Below the pieces are notes generated by a model. The model made no database searches. It saw nothing but the letters and a program-made list of their open reading frames with translations, and was not told the DNA's origin. 64,000 bases of DNA from Luzula sylvatica (lineage: Eukaryota; Streptophyta; Magnoliopsida; Poales; Juncaceae): positions 19,610,393-19,674,392 of the forward strand of contig OX326960.1 of the NCBI GenBank assembly GCA_946800325.1, given 5' to 3'. Positions 43,834 through 56,739 of the stretch are shown here, piece by piece. Positions within the stretch are counted from its first letter, which is position 1, and the number at the start of each line of letters is the position of its first letter. The translations under genes were made by a program, and so were the position numbers.

Positions 43834-44994
43834 CTATATCGTCTTATTCTTCGGAGGGTGGGAGCTAGCTGCCACAATTTTAGCAGAGTCTGAGATGCGT
43901 GAACATCCAACATTTCACGAAAGAAAAAGATTGTATGAAAATATTTAGGAGTGAATCTGAAAAATGAGAATTTTATTTATAACACTAAGAAAAGTTATGT
44001 TATATTATCTTTCTGTTTTTTTTAAATAAAAACGTTTTATATAAATTCATACTAATTTTATCCTTGAAGTTTCAATTTAAATTTAATTGTATAGTAGATA
44101 TTTTGTACAGAAATGAGATATTGATATATTTGATTGCATAAGCAATGAAAAACTACAGTGTATGAATGAATTATACAATTTATAAATTGACCATTTATGA
44201 TGAATGCTAAGGGGAGTTCTATGATAAAATTGACAATTTGTGATAAATTCGAATATTTGTTAAATAATAAATTTTTTGTAAGATTCTAGTGTATATTTAT
44301 CATTTAATGTTATTCAAAACATAAATTTTGTAGAATTAATTAATAAATAACTAAAATTCTTAAAATAATTTTTTGAAAAATGATCCGTGATACAAAAATG
44401 AATATATCATAGAACTTCCCGCTAAGGATATTTTAAAATTGTACAAAGGTGTATTATCTATGGTTTTTTATGAGGTGTACATTTTTCAGAATCATTGTGC
44501 TAGAAAAGCGAAGGATTGCTCAAAAAGATTCTTTAAATATGATTAATTTAAGTCGAGTATAACATGAGTGCTCAAAAAAACTCTCTTTAACAATTGAACT
44601 TTTGAGTTGTTACAGTTATGGCACTAATTTGATGTACATTATATTTGTATCACTTTTTTGCTTTTTTATATATTGAATTTGATTTGTTCCGTACCAATTT
44701 AATGAATGTACACGTGTGTTCGATTAACGAATTTAAGTTGGAATTTACATCAATTTTGTGTGTTTATATATATATATATATATACAAAGCAAAATTAAGA
44801 CATTCCAAAACAATATAAAAAAAATAAATATTGGACAATATTAATGGAAATAATTAGGGATTTACATCAATTGTGTGTGTATATATATAAAACACAAAAC
44901 AAAATTAAGGCATTCCAAAGCAATATAAATACAAAATAAATTGGGTAATATTAACGGAAATAATTAGTAGTACTTAACTTTCTTTTGAAAAAAA
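43834..44994. other. AT-rich intergenic stretch
   Basis: No gene recognised. Two similar 90-base blocks (44755-44850 and 44865-44960) share ACAAAATTAAGRCATTCCAA. Confidence 0.35.
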
Positions 44995-45110
44995 GAGCAA
45001 ACGGTTATGGCTCGGCAATTCTGCATTCATTGGTGTTAATGGAATTCGAACCCACAATCTCTCAAAATATATGATTTTTGTATATTTGCTAACTGACTTA
45101 TGTTATGTTT
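44995..45110 (-). mobile_element. tRNA-derived SINE, second copy
   Basis: The reverse complement contains a B-box-like GGGTTCGAATTCC at 45041-45053. Downstream sequence (ACACCAATGAATG, CCGAGCCATAACC) is shared with the SINE at 3735-3885; the A box is decayed (about 45090). Confidence 0.55.
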
Positions 45111-45583
45111 ATAAAAAAAAAATTATTTATTTTGTAGGTTTTCGAAAATAAAGTTAGTTGAATTTGAATTAATTATTGTTGGATTTGGTTGAATGATCTT
45201 TTGGGAATATTATTTGTTCATTGGACCAGCATATGAGCTTTTTCATAGAGTTTCGTGAGCCATAGTATTTTAGTTACATAGAGTAGATATTAACAGCCCA
45301 CAAAGTTAGAATGGCATTTCGGTGAAATAAGTTTGTATTTATGATTAACTAAACTTTAGAAGTTTAAACTATGTTTAATTTAACGGCATGTTGATTGTAA
45401 AGATCTATTTGATATTTTATAAATGTTTTGTGGACTTTCCCTTTATAATTATTGGCAAAGAATTATTTTCATGAATTGACAATGATTCACAAAGTTAAAC
45501 TTACATTTTAAAATCTGAATTATTACTAATGAGTTATTTATTACTTTATATTTCGTAATTATAATTAATCATATATTAAATTC
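45111..45583. other. AT-rich stretch left of the Copia element
   Basis: No gene recognised. Confidence 0.35.
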
Positions 45584-45588
45584 AATAC

Positions 45589-45865
45589 TGTTATAAATAT
45601 GAATGTATGTTAAATATAATATCTTCAAGTATGAAAAGCTTAGACACTAAGGAAGATGTATGGATATGGAGATATGTATATTGGAGGTTTCACACTGGAG
45701 AGATGCACATTGGAGGTTTCACACTGGAGCGTTCACATTGATGAAAGGGTGTTGTGTTCCCTATATAAGGATGGTTTGTGTGGTTCATCTATACAGACAA
45801 TTCAGTCCAATAATAAAGATTTTCTTTCTCTACTTTCTTGTGTTATTTACTTTCCGTTTATAATA
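45589..45865 (+). repeat. 5' LTR of the Copia element
   Basis: Begins TGTTATAAATATG, contains a TATA-like CTATATAAGG at 45761-45770 and an internal doublet of GGAGGTTTCACACTGGAG, and ends GTTTATAATA. Confidence 0.85.
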
Positions 45866-45988
45866 CGTTATCAGCACGATAGTCTCGAAACTCCGATCAA
45901 AGGTAAAATCTCAGACAAAACCGAAGGTAAAACGAGGTGATTTTCTTCTAAACAATATTTTTTCATTTTTATACAATTTTATTTGTTA

Positions 45989-46152
45989 GTTTATTGTGCG
46001 CCTATGTGCCATATTTTGTATGATGAGGCGATGGCATATAACCCGAAGGACCCTTACTGGTTCAATCGTGACCGGATTGTTCTCTCGGCTGGACATCTTT
46101 GCATCTTGAAGTATGCCTTGCTTAACCTTGCTGGTTACGACAGTGTCTTGGT
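45989..46152 (+). pseudogene. Transketolase exon fragment inside the Copia element
   Basis: The plus-strand frame reads [20 protein letters not shown], then [14 protein letters not shown], then [13 protein letters not shown]. This is the thiamine-diphosphate-binding N-terminal part of transketolase (Calvin cycle/pentose phosphate enzyme), where the family usually has PMGHILYDEVM and LSAGHGCM. The match starts after a TTGTTAG (acceptor-like) and ends before GTAAAT (donor-like), suggesting an exon copied with its splice borders. Only about 55 of roughly 670 or more residues are present, so it is not a working gene. Confidence 0.8.
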
Positions 46153-49100
46153 AAATCAATTGATTGTGCCAAGCATGAAAAAAAAAAGAGGCGCCAAATT
46201 CTAAACTGATTGTCGTCTCCATTTTAAACAAAGCCATAAATTATTCCTCTCAATCATATCGTTACAAATGATTTGAAGTAAGTTTGAAGTTGTACAAATG
46301 ATTTCAGAGAAAGAAAATAATTTTTAAGAAATTCAAGACCGTTTGTGCATATTTGTTGCCCTGTCTTTCTCTGGTCAAAATATAAGTGGATTCACGTATA
46401 CAACATTAAGGGGCTTATGACTGATTTTAAGTAAGACATTAATTTGCTCAATATTCATTGAAGCAACAATGGATGGCTGATTTTAAGTCTATAAGTAATG
46501 ACTCTGGAGAACCTATTCAGTTTAAAACTTCAGTCAGATCAAACGATTTTACATGAAAAAACAAAATGATGATGAGACTTGAGATTAAAGATCGTGGACT
46601 CGAATCAAGCACTGTCAAGAAATTGGTATCGTGAGCAGACAAGATGGCTCATACGAAAATTTGGTGCGAATTTGCGAGCATGCACCATGGCTAATTGCCA
46701 CTCAAGTTCTATCCTCGCCGTTAGATGAACACCAGTCGTCGCTGTAGTTTGCTCATAGAAAAAATGCCGACGGGACGCGTGGCGGTGCATGAATTCCTAC
46801 AAATGTAATGGGGATGGCCGAGGAGTAGCGCCTCGCGCGTGAACATGGCCGTAAAGGTTGTTGTACAGTCATTCCTTGTTTTTATTTTAGAAGACGAGAT
46901 ATACTTTCCAAGTTTTGTAAGTATTAAAGCTGGACCTGGAATGCATAAATCTGGAAATATATGGCCATAATTCTAATTCTGGATTAAAGAAATAAAAAGG
47001 TAAATAATGGCACTATGGCAGTTGGGAGAAATAACATGATATTCTTGCATAGTTATGAAACAATTATGTCTGAGTTATGAGATGGATATATTTTAATTGA
47101 AGAATCGAGTCATGCTGTGTGTCGTCTGTTTACGAGAAATAACAGCCATAATTTTGTAATTCCATTTTTGGATATTGTTGTTCCTATAGATTGCACCTGA
47201 AGTTGCAATATTATGAAATAATGAGAGAATACAATTTCATAATTACCATGAGTATATTTGAGAAATAAATAAGTCTCATTGTGATATAATTTATGAAGTG
47301 TTCCATAATTTATAAAGTGTTCCGTATATGTATATGTGGACAATTGAGTGAATCTTGTTTGAGCATCATAATATGAATAGTAAAGATACATACTTGGCCG
47401 ATAGTGCGTCAACGCACACTATACTTAGCAAAGCGAAATATTTTGCTAATATTACTCTAGAAGAGTTGTTTTTGGAAGAGCCATTATTTATATTGCTCCG
47501 GAATAGTTATTCTGTAATAAATATCATTGCTTATTTTTGTGATATACAAATGTATTGGTCGAATTGAAATCATGTTATTATGAACTAGGAGTTCATATTA
47601 TATAAAATGGAAGCCATGATATGATGCGAAATAATTCATTAAGTATATAATATGCTTGTCACGACGGTGACTAAATTAAGACCAACTATTGATCATTAAA
47701 TACTCCCCAAATCTCATTATTAATTGTTAGTGGCTCGGAGCCAAAGTATTCGGTTAAATTTTAGATGTGTAATAGATGTGCCGACAGCACTACACACGAT
47801 ATAAAAATGAGTTAAAAATTGTTTGGCATATATATTGGGTTGATTTATTCCCCGTAATATGATAGTGATCATTTGATTGTTTGAACTAGAAGTTCAATTG
47901 ATATGTATAAACCTGAAGTTTAAATGTATATGTAAACTCGAAGTTTACATTAAAGGAAGAAACAATAAAGTCAAATATACATTGATGATAAATGTACAAA
48001 TCTCGAAGGAGAAAAAAAGAAATAAATGAATAAAATGACCAAACATGAGTGAAATAACTCAAGATATAGTATATCATGGAAGTCCCGAAGAACTTCACTA
48101 GGTATAATCATGCCTACATTAGGGGGAGAGAAATAAAAACTGAAAATTTAAGAAATTATATGGAGTACATCATCAAATTAGATCCTCGAAGAAATAATAA
48201 TGAACAAGGAGTTCATAGATTATTTATTTTCAATAAATTGCAAATCAATGATTTGATGCAAGAATTTCAGTTTGAAATGCTCATATTTTTAGTAAATATC
48301 CTTTGATAATTTTATGTTTGATATACGCCAGAAGCGTGATCGATCATGCGGTTCCAACATTATAAATTCAAAGAAATAATAAAGAGCAAGATAAAAAGTT
48401 GGCACAATAGAAGTTGTTATTATTTCTAATGAAATATATTTTCTTTTTGGAAATTAATATTGAAATATTAGTTCGTAGAGGACATAAATAAATGAATAAC
48501 CTTTGAAAAGGTTCAGGTACCTGCCAACAATGAAATTGTTGAAAATAATGAGATCTCAAAATTATGTCCCTACATGAAAAAGATGGAATCGAAGTGAAAC
48601 TATAGTTAGTGAGAAAATTGCATATGCACTTACAATTGATAAAGGAAAACGAGGATCTATGATAAAATCAATTGAAAAATGTCGACAAATACAATTATTG
48701 GCCATAATTAAAATTCACATAAGAGAGTGAAGTTGATGGACCCGAAGTCCGAAAATACCTTATCATGGTGATGAATTTTTTTTTTTTTTTATATGTAAAT
48801 TTAGTTTGAATATCCATGAATGACTCATATATCTATCATGTATACATTATAATAGATTATTCATATGCTCGTTCGATTATACTATATTGAGAATCCCTGA
48901 AGGATTTAGAATCCATGAAGCATATTATTTTATCTCTCGAGAGATATGCCTGAAGCATATTATATTAAATAACAAAGATCTTTGTATGTATTGGAGTAAT
49001 CCGAGCATGTTGATATGATCATTTTAATGTTGACGATAGACTATATGTCTATATCTATGATCAAATTGATAGATGTGTATTATCGCAAATAAATTATATG

Positions 49101-49505
49101 TTGATTATGATTATTAGAACCGCTGAAGAGGTTTAAAAGACAAGTTATGGAAATAACGATTATGTTATTATAAATATAAATATTTGTCATGGATTACAAA
49201 TATGTTTAATATTTTTCAGAATGAATTTTTTTATCACGAGCAACTAAGTTTGTCAAATTGCTCGTTTTCAAAATATTTGTATCCACGAGGGGGAGAAAAT
49301 GATACGCAATGCACTCTTTTTGTCCTTGGTCATGGTTTTGTCCCACTGGGTTTTCATGACAATGTTTTTAATGAGGCATCTTATGTTGATAATAATATTG
49401 CACTCTTTTTCCTTAACCATGATTTTTGTCCCATGGGGTTTTTTCTGGTAAGGTTTTAACGAGGCAGATTTTTATGCGTACGAAATCAATACATTCAAGG
49501 GGGAG

Positions 49506-49782
49506 TGTTATAAATATGAATGTATGTTAAATATAATATCTTCAAGTGTGAAAAACTTAGACACTAAGGAAGATGTATGGATATGGAGATATGTATATTG
49601 GAGGTTTCACACTGGAGAGATGCACATTGGAGGTTTCACACTGGAGCGTTCACATTGATGAAAGGGTGTTGTGTTCCCTATATAAGGATGGTTTGTGTGG
49701 TTCATTTGTACAGACAATTCAGTCCAATAATAAAGATTTTCTTTCTCTACTTTCTTGTGTTATTTACTTTCCGTTTATAATA
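49506..49782 (+). repeat. 3' LTR of the Copia element
   Basis: Same as the 5' LTR apart from about four substitutions near 49548, 49556 and 49707-49709. Confidence 0.85.
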
Positions 49783-49787
49783 AATAC

Positions 49788-50395
49788 ACATTAAACATCT
49801 AAATAAAAAACTCAACAACGGCCAATGGGCTCAAGACCTAGTCGATTGAATAAGACCTAGTTGATTGAGTATGAAACGAAAAACATATGTTGTGAGATTT
49901 GTTATTTGTTAGTTCAATTTCTAATAACATCAATGAATAAATGACATATTAGTCTTCTTCATTTATTAGAAAAAAAATCAACAACAAAATTCAAATCATT
50001 TTCCTAGTGTATTTTAACAAATAATGAAGTTAACAATTTGAAGTGTGCAAGCTATCCTAAATTTATATTATGATTATGATTAATTTAGTTTCACTATTTT
50101 ATATCCTTAGAATTTTCTTATCGTTGCATTCTAATTTTCAATTGTAAATTACACATGTGATTAAGAGATAAACTTACACACAAATATGGGAAGTGGCAAA
50201 ATGAACAAAATAATAATTACGTCAAGTCAATTCCATGATTTAAAAATTTATTACGATACGATTTTAAATATCCGTACCATTTACCTAGACATGTTCCAAT
50301 ATTTCATATTGTTCAATATTTTAATATAAACAAACTATTTGTTGAATAACCATAATTTCCTAGAGCCCAGAGAAAACATACAAAAATATAATAAC
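49788..50395. other. AT-rich intergenic stretch
   Basis: No gene recognised. Confidence 0.35.
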
Positions 50396-50450
50396 CTCTC
50401 TCTCTCTCTCTCTCTCTCTCTCCCCTTCTCTCTCCGTCTCTCTCTCTCGG
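50396..50450. repeat. (CT)n microsatellite
   Basis: Interrupted CT run next to a less AT-rich segment (50450-50660) with an unrecognised short frame starting at 50470. Confidence 0.85.
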
Positions 50451-50665
50451 CCTCGCTCGGTTTGGCGAAATGGGAAAGGCTGTAACCCGACGACCTGACG
50501 GCGCGAATGTCACGCTCTTTCTCTCTCTCTCTGGCAGCGGAACTCTAGCGACGGCAGAACCTGAGGCCCCCTCTTTCTCCGACAACTGCTGGAACTTGGC
50601 GAAGATCCACGAACGGTGACTCTCTCTCCCTCACCACAGCGACGGCTGCTGGAGCCATTGGGTAA

Positions 50666-50890
50666 CGGAGGTAATTAATTAATCTGAAATTAGGGTTAAT
50701 TAGGGTCAGTTAGGTTTAATTAATCTGAAATTAGTGTTAATTAATCAGAAATTAGGGTTAATTAGGGTTACTTAATCTGAAATTAGGGTTAATTACTCAG
50801 AAATTAGGGTTAATTAATCTGAAATTAGGGTTAATTAATCTGAAATTAGGGTTAATTAGTCAGAAATTATGGTTAATTAATCTGAAATGG
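50666..50890. repeat. Tandem array of TTAATCTGAAATTAGGG units
   Basis: About ten imperfect units of 20-24 bases, alternating TTAATCTGAAATTAGGG and TTAATCAGAAATTAGGG. A looser complementary set (CCCTAATTAACC, CCAATTTCAGATAA) lies at about 52130-52290. Confidence 0.75.
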
Positions 50891-52463
50891 TGATTAAAAG
50901 ACTTTTTATTTTTCTTATTAGCTGGTTGAAGATGGAAGTGTTCTTCTTCGCTTGGCCGAAGAAGAGAGGCATGAGAGTGACAAACAAGAAGGGGCAAGCG
51001 AGTTGACGGATGACTCCAGCGGACGAAGATGTGGTCTTTGGTTTAAATTAGGGTTGGAGTTCAATTTAAATAAAACGGCTGCAATTATAGATGAGAGTAT
51101 GATATGGTCGTGTTAGAGATCGTCGAGGGTGATTTTTTCTTAAGGAGGGCAGCATGCCTCACTGGATTTGTAATAAATAAATAAAAGTGAGTATAATTAA
51201 CAGAAGCGGGGGTCACTATTGTATGATATTGTGTTTTTGGGACCTCGATGTAAAATAGTTATTACATTTTTGTTATTGGTACCACTTAATTTTTTTCATG
51301 TATATCATCTGGCATGTTTTTCCTATATATCGTCTGGCATGGTAATTTTTTTGATAATATTTTTTTATTTTACAAAAATTTAATTAATGATATAATCATT
51401 GTACTGAATTCGTGTTAGTATCATTGGAATAAAAATATCAAATATAACCATGAAAATGGTACAATACAAATGGTATCATCTCATGAAAATGGTACAATAA
51501 AAATATCAAATTTAATCATTTTGACTATTTATTTATCTCAAACAAATTCCAATATTTCAAACAAATGAACAAAAACAATTCATATTCCCAATTAAGAGCT
51601 TTGGTGTCGGCGATGCATAGTACGGCGACCTCCTGAAGCTGGACTCAAATGGAAAAGCCTGCAAGCCGATGGCGTGTCGCCAGCTGGATGAAGGCAGAAT
51701 TTCGATGAGTGCATTCCTTGCGTCGCAATTCTCCTTCTCTCTCTCGATTGCGCTCCGTGTTTGATTATCACGTCCTTTTCTTTCTCGAGGACTTGGAATA
51801 ACGTGTCTCTGATTTTTCCACCCTATTAAAGGAAAAAAAAATGGTGAAATTTCGAACGTAACCCTGCAAAATATTGAAATTGAGTTTGTCGAGAGATGTG
51901 TACCTCTTTGCGGAATCGATTTCCCATGAAGAAGAGAAGAGAAGGTCTCGCATCGACTCCGATTTCTCCTTTGTAAGGATTGACTCGATCGATTGAATTT
52001 TTAATTCGATCAATTACTTTGTATAATGCCCTTCTTTGTGACTGAAATAGAATTCGATTTCGAAAGATTTGAGACCGCCTTGATAAGCCCTTCTTTGGCC
52101 ATAACCTAAATAGAATATTAAAATAATTAGTACAATTAACCCTAATTAACCTAAACAGAAAAATAGAATAAAATTAACCCTAATTTGTGACTGAAATTGA
52201 CACAATTAATCCTAATTGACCCAATTTCAGATAAATTGAACCCTAATTAACCGTAATTGACCCAATTTCAGATAACACCGACTTAATTGGGTTAACGCTG
52301 ATTTCAATTGATTACTCAGAAATCTAATTGTAAAACGCATAAATCAAGTATCACGAAATTTGAAAAAGAATCCAAAAGTTTCAATGCAATTTTAGGAGAT
52401 CTGAATACCAAGGATCAACATACTAAAAAACTATGAATTTGGGAAACTAAAGCTACAAATTAC
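50891..52463. other. Intergenic stretch downstream of the phosphatase exon
   Basis: No coding exon that continues the phosphatase gene was found on the minus strand. Frames at 51768-52013 are unrecognised. Confidence 0.4.
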
Positions 52464-52706
52464 CGTGAGCTTCTCCACCGACTCAGGCGAAGCAGTAGGC
52501 AGAGGAGGCAAAGTAGAAGTGATAATGGAGATCTCCTGTTCGGAAGGCAAAGGCTTGAATTCAACGACGAAGAAGCTAGGGAAGAACTGTGGAAGCCAAG
52601 AACAATACGTCCAGCTAAGAACCTGGAGCAGCGTCCTCACGAAGAGACCCATCCATGTCACCACCGCCGACCAGGAGTCAGTGGCAGCCGTCACCAGCTC
52701 AGCCAT
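52464..52706 (-). pseudogene. Lone first exon of a HAD/SCP-like (TFIIF-type CTD) phosphatase
   Basis: The exon reads MAELVTAATDSWSAVV at its start, then a hydrophobic segment (FVRTLLQVLSW), then EFKPLP and finally PESVEKLT before a GTAATT donor. In plant SCP/HAD phosphatase homologues I recall, this N-terminus leads directly into the catalytic DLDET motif of the next exon. No such exon is found in the 2 kb downstream. It is either a captured exon or a gene whose remaining exons were lost. Identification is moderate because the diagnostic catalytic motif is absent. Confidence 0.4.
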
Positions 52707-52859
52707 TGGTCGCCTTTCAGTGGTTAGAGAGAAGAAAGAGGCAGAGAAGAGAGCACGAGAGGAGAGAGAGATGAGTTCGGGTGGGTTTGAGAGAGAAGAG
52801 AAGAGAGATCGGGTCGGGTTTGAGTGCATAGGGTTTGGGTTCTAATCGGGTCGGGTTTG

Positions 52860-53244
52860 GGTTTGAGAGAGAAAATTGCCATGTCAGCATGACTGGTATC
52901 CTACTCAGCACGCCACATCATCAGTTAACCGAGATTTTAACAGCAAATGGACGGAGGGGGCATGTTAAACAATTTTTGAAACATTAGGGCGCAAAAAGGT
53001 GCAGATTTTTGTTTGGGAGGTAAAGTGCACTTTTTGGAAAAGATTGGGGGGCAAAAGTGTATTTTTTTTTTTCTCTTATAGAAAAATGTTACTCTTAGTT
53101 TTGTTTATAATTTCTCGTATGAATTGATATAGATGGAGGTACACCAAAATTGGAAATTGAACATAGAAAGTGCATCAAAGAAAAATGCATTATGTACATG
53201 AAAATAGAGTCATGTAATGTTATGGACAAACAAGTTAGATAAAA
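52860..53244. other. Intergenic stretch
   Basis: No gene recognised. Confidence 0.35.
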
Positions 53245-54245
53245 CTTAAAGAAATAATTAAGCAAAAAGTCTACAGATCCAAACAAAAACCACCGAAGTG
53301 TTCCCGAAGTCTGATGTGGAGGTAAATCTGTTTATTCTCACATCCACGTATGAATGCTTACTCCAAAGAGAAAAATGAGAGAATTATATTGTCTCCCCCC
53401 TTCACTTCTCCCCGATTCAATCTTCTCGAGATCATTTCCGAATTTGCTCTTACATTTTTAGCTTCTTAGTAGTTGCTTCAATGGATTCAGTTATCCTCTT
53501 TGCCATAACTCTTTCACGTTCCAAATTCTCCTCTTCGCCAAATTTTTCTCTCTCCCAGGCCCCAAATTCTCCTATTGGCCGAATTAGATTCGTTTAAAGT
53601 TCAATCGCTTGCCTATTTTCTCCTGATTTTTAAACCCTGATAATATATTGAAGAACACCCCTATGTATAACTATAAACCTGATTGACTTTTGATTGTTTT
53701 TCTACTATTCAAACCTGATTGAATTAAATCAATATATCTTACTATGTTTTCACGATAATAGATGAATTAGATTTCGGCAAATATATCTTACTATAATATA
53801 TCTTACTATTCAAACCTGATTGAATTAAATTTTTAAACCCTGATAATATATTGAAGGGATGGCCACTCGACGAGTTCCATTGTGTGAAGAGGGAGGGAGA
53901 AGGGATGGCCACTCGACGAGTTCCATTGTGTGAAGAGGGAGGGAGAAGGGATGGCCACTCGACCCTGTGCAGAGTAAAGATGGGGTTCCTCATCGAACTA
54001 AGGGATGACCAATTTTCTTTTGGAAGAAACATTATGCAAACAAAACAGGAAAGCACAAGTTTAGCAAAGATCTACAGAAGAGGGGCAAATGCAATCACGG
54101 AGAAGGAGCAAATCTTTTTTTTCCTTGGATCCGGTATTCCTACGTGGCTGTTAGAATAGACAGGTTTACCTCCACATCAGATTTCGGGAACACTTCGGTA
54201 ATTTTTGTTTGGATGTGATGAGTAGACTTTTTGATAATTAAATTA
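53245..54245. mobile_element. Non-autonomous TIR element with internal 46-bp tandem repeat
   Basis: The left end (AAAAAGTCTACAGATCC, CCGAAGTGTTCCCGAA, TCTGATGTGGAGGTAAA) is the inverted counterpart of the right end (AAAAAGTCTACTCATC, CCGAAGTGTTCCCGAA, TCTGATGTGGAGGTAAA after reverse complement), arms about 80 bases. The interior includes three 46-bp units beginning GGGATGGCCACTCGAC at 53856, 53902 and 53948. The 102-codon frame over them is unrecognised. Confidence 0.6.
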
Positions 54246-56739
54246 AGTATAGTGATTTGTGATTGGACAAATGGATCATTTTCATATTTTTTTTTTAATA
54301 AGAACAACAAACATTTCATTTGTTGATATCAAATTTCTCGACGAAGATAACACAAGAACCAATGACGCAACCAACTTAACTTGACCCCTTGAATTAAAAT
54401 GATTCATAATTTAACATAATTAATTGTTACTTGAATCAGACGAGCAATTTCCTACATTCTTCTTATTATGGATTGCATAAAAAATATTCTTTATTAATGT
54501 AATCTTACTTTGTCGTGTTGTGATAGATTAAGATTAACAAACATAAGCTAAGAAACAGAAGTGTCTATTTTCTCAAGCGCTTATCTTCAAAAGAACAAAC
54601 GTATATATATTATCTAGTATATATTTTTGCATCATGTAGATAATAAAATATACCCATTAAAAAAACTTATATTTTTCTTTTGAGTTATTGGAAATTATCA
54701 AAAGTTCACGCATATCCAGCGAGAATAATGTATTTATTAACATGTTTATAGATTACTATTAACATATCAAGCAAATATTTACATTACAAAATGACAATTT
54801 TATTCTTATTTCGGTTGTATTTTAGTTGGTAACTTTTTAATAATAATCAAACATATCCGTGCATTAATTAATAATGATTTTTTTCATCTCCGATATTCCT
54901 CAAAATTTTTTTTTTTTAATAATTCTCAGAAGAATTATAAATTTCTTAAAAAAACATATACATGTATTTATTATTTTGAAGTGAAAGAGGACATACTTAA
55001 GAAACATTAAATGCCAAGATTAAGATTTATTAAGCAAAAATATATATAACTTGTGTATGTCAAAAAAATATTAAACAAAAAAAGCATAGTGTTGTCATGA
55101 GAACATGTTATATTTGTTGTAAATTCATTTTATGGTTATGTAGATAATAAATATTATCAGAAAGTTGTATAATTTTCTAGTTTGAAATTGTATTTGAAAT
55201 CTCTTATGTTATAAATGATATAATTTTTAAATAAATATTATAATATCATTATTACGCATTCTCCTAAAAATATCAATAGTATAATAATTCATTCATGTAT
55301 GATAATAATTATGAGCATATATTATCCACATGCATATAATAGTATCTAACTCTTTAAGTTTGCTGATAAAAAAAAATTATATGTAAGTTTAAGTATTGAA
55401 ATAAACACATGGAAGACGGAAAGATAATTATATCAAAAAAATAAATGTATTGTAATAAAAGCATACACGATCATTGATTAATTGGAAGTGAAAAATATCA
55501 CATGCAATTATTAAATATATACATGAAGTTTTTTTAACAACAAAAATGTATACATCTTTTAGTTTTAAATTGTTTTTTAAAATCTCTTTTATTATAATTA
55601 TTTTATATTATAAATGATATAATTTTCAAATAAATATTATAATATCATTGATTCATTATTTAGTGTTTCATAAAGTATCAATAATATAACAATATATTTT
55701 GTTCACATCATATAAAAGTACATAAGTCTTAAGTATCATGAAATAATAATAAAGAATGTTAGTATTATAATTTAGCTTACATATAGTATATTACAATATA
55801 TCTTCACACAGAAGATGCAAAGACAAAATGTATTCAAAAATTTTAATATTTCATAATAAAAAAACATGTACATGCATCAATTAATTGGAGGTGGATGTTA
55901 TTATTTGTGGTAATTATTGAATATAAGAAATAAAGATTTTTTGAAGAACAAAAATGTATAAATTTTGTGTGTCAAAAGAAAATATAACAAAACTCTTAAT
56001 ATTCTTTGTCAAGTGGAGAGTGCATTTAATATTGAGCATTCGATTTTAATTATACGGTTTACATCACTAATCTTATTTTAACGGTAACAAAATCAAACAA
56101 AATCTAATCCTAACACGGCATCAATGACTCCATGAAAATCTTATTACGAAAACAAGAAAAATTGCGCATTTGAAACGTGTAATCATTGCTCGCCCATGTC
56201 AAATACATATGTATATGATTATATTAATGAAAATAAAGCAGATGCATTTTGGTGATTTGAAGGGCTTTTGTGCTGGCATTTTGGCGCATTTTGGCACATT
56301 TGAAACTTCCCTTTCATTTTTAATTTGAATAATTCGTCATTAGTTATTGTTTTTTCCTGAAAACATGAAGGCAGGCAATCTATAATATGACTTTTTCCCC
56401 AGTTAAACATGCATGTTAATATTAACATCCTTTCTTCTTCTTAAAAATTGCAATTTTGCAACAACAAAAAAGCTTCCCTCAAAATAACAAAAAAATAACT
56501 TCACAAAGATTCTTTCTTGTGGAGAATTAATCTTCTCAATTAACCTCATTTTCTCTTTAAATATGTTTTCAATAAAACTCCTCTTCTCTCAAATATATAA
56601 AACTTTCTCAATAAATTCGTCTTCACTCAAATAACCTCCGAATAAACCTCTGCAATGGAGATTTTCTCCTATGAATATGTTTAGCCCCTTGTAAAGTTTT
56701 AATAACACTAATACCAATATACAAGATCTCCACAATGTT
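54246..56739. other. Long AT-rich intergenic stretch
   Basis: 2.5 kb with no gene recognised. It includes the inverted partner of the repeat at 30550 and two direct repeats of about 140 bases (about 55165-55300 and 55555-55690) sharing ATAAATGATATAATTTT and AAATAAATATTATAATATC. Confidence 0.5.
54545..54980. repeat. Dispersed AT-rich repeat, copy B (inverted relative to 30550-30960)
   Basis: The reverse complement shares GTAATGTAAATATTTGCTT and CGTTTGTTCTTTTGAAGA with copy A. Confidence 0.6.

Larger units (their letters stand above)
45589..49782 (+). mobile_element. Copia-type LTR retrotransposon, non-autonomous, with captured gene exon
   Basis: Two direct repeats of 277 bases (45589-45865 and 49506-49782) differ at only about four positions. 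AATAC flanks both sides (45584-45588 and 49783-49787), a perfect 5-bp duplication. A purine tract AAGGGGGAG precedes the 3' LTR. The internal region is only about 3.6 kb. It shows a Copia-like protease core (TYLADSASTHTILSKAKYF, about 47392-47448) and the familiar Copia 3' tail (TTTTGTCCCACTGGGTTTT), but no usable gag, integrase or RT frame. A transketolase exon lies at about 45989-46152. It must have relied on enzymes supplied in trans. Confidence 0.85.
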
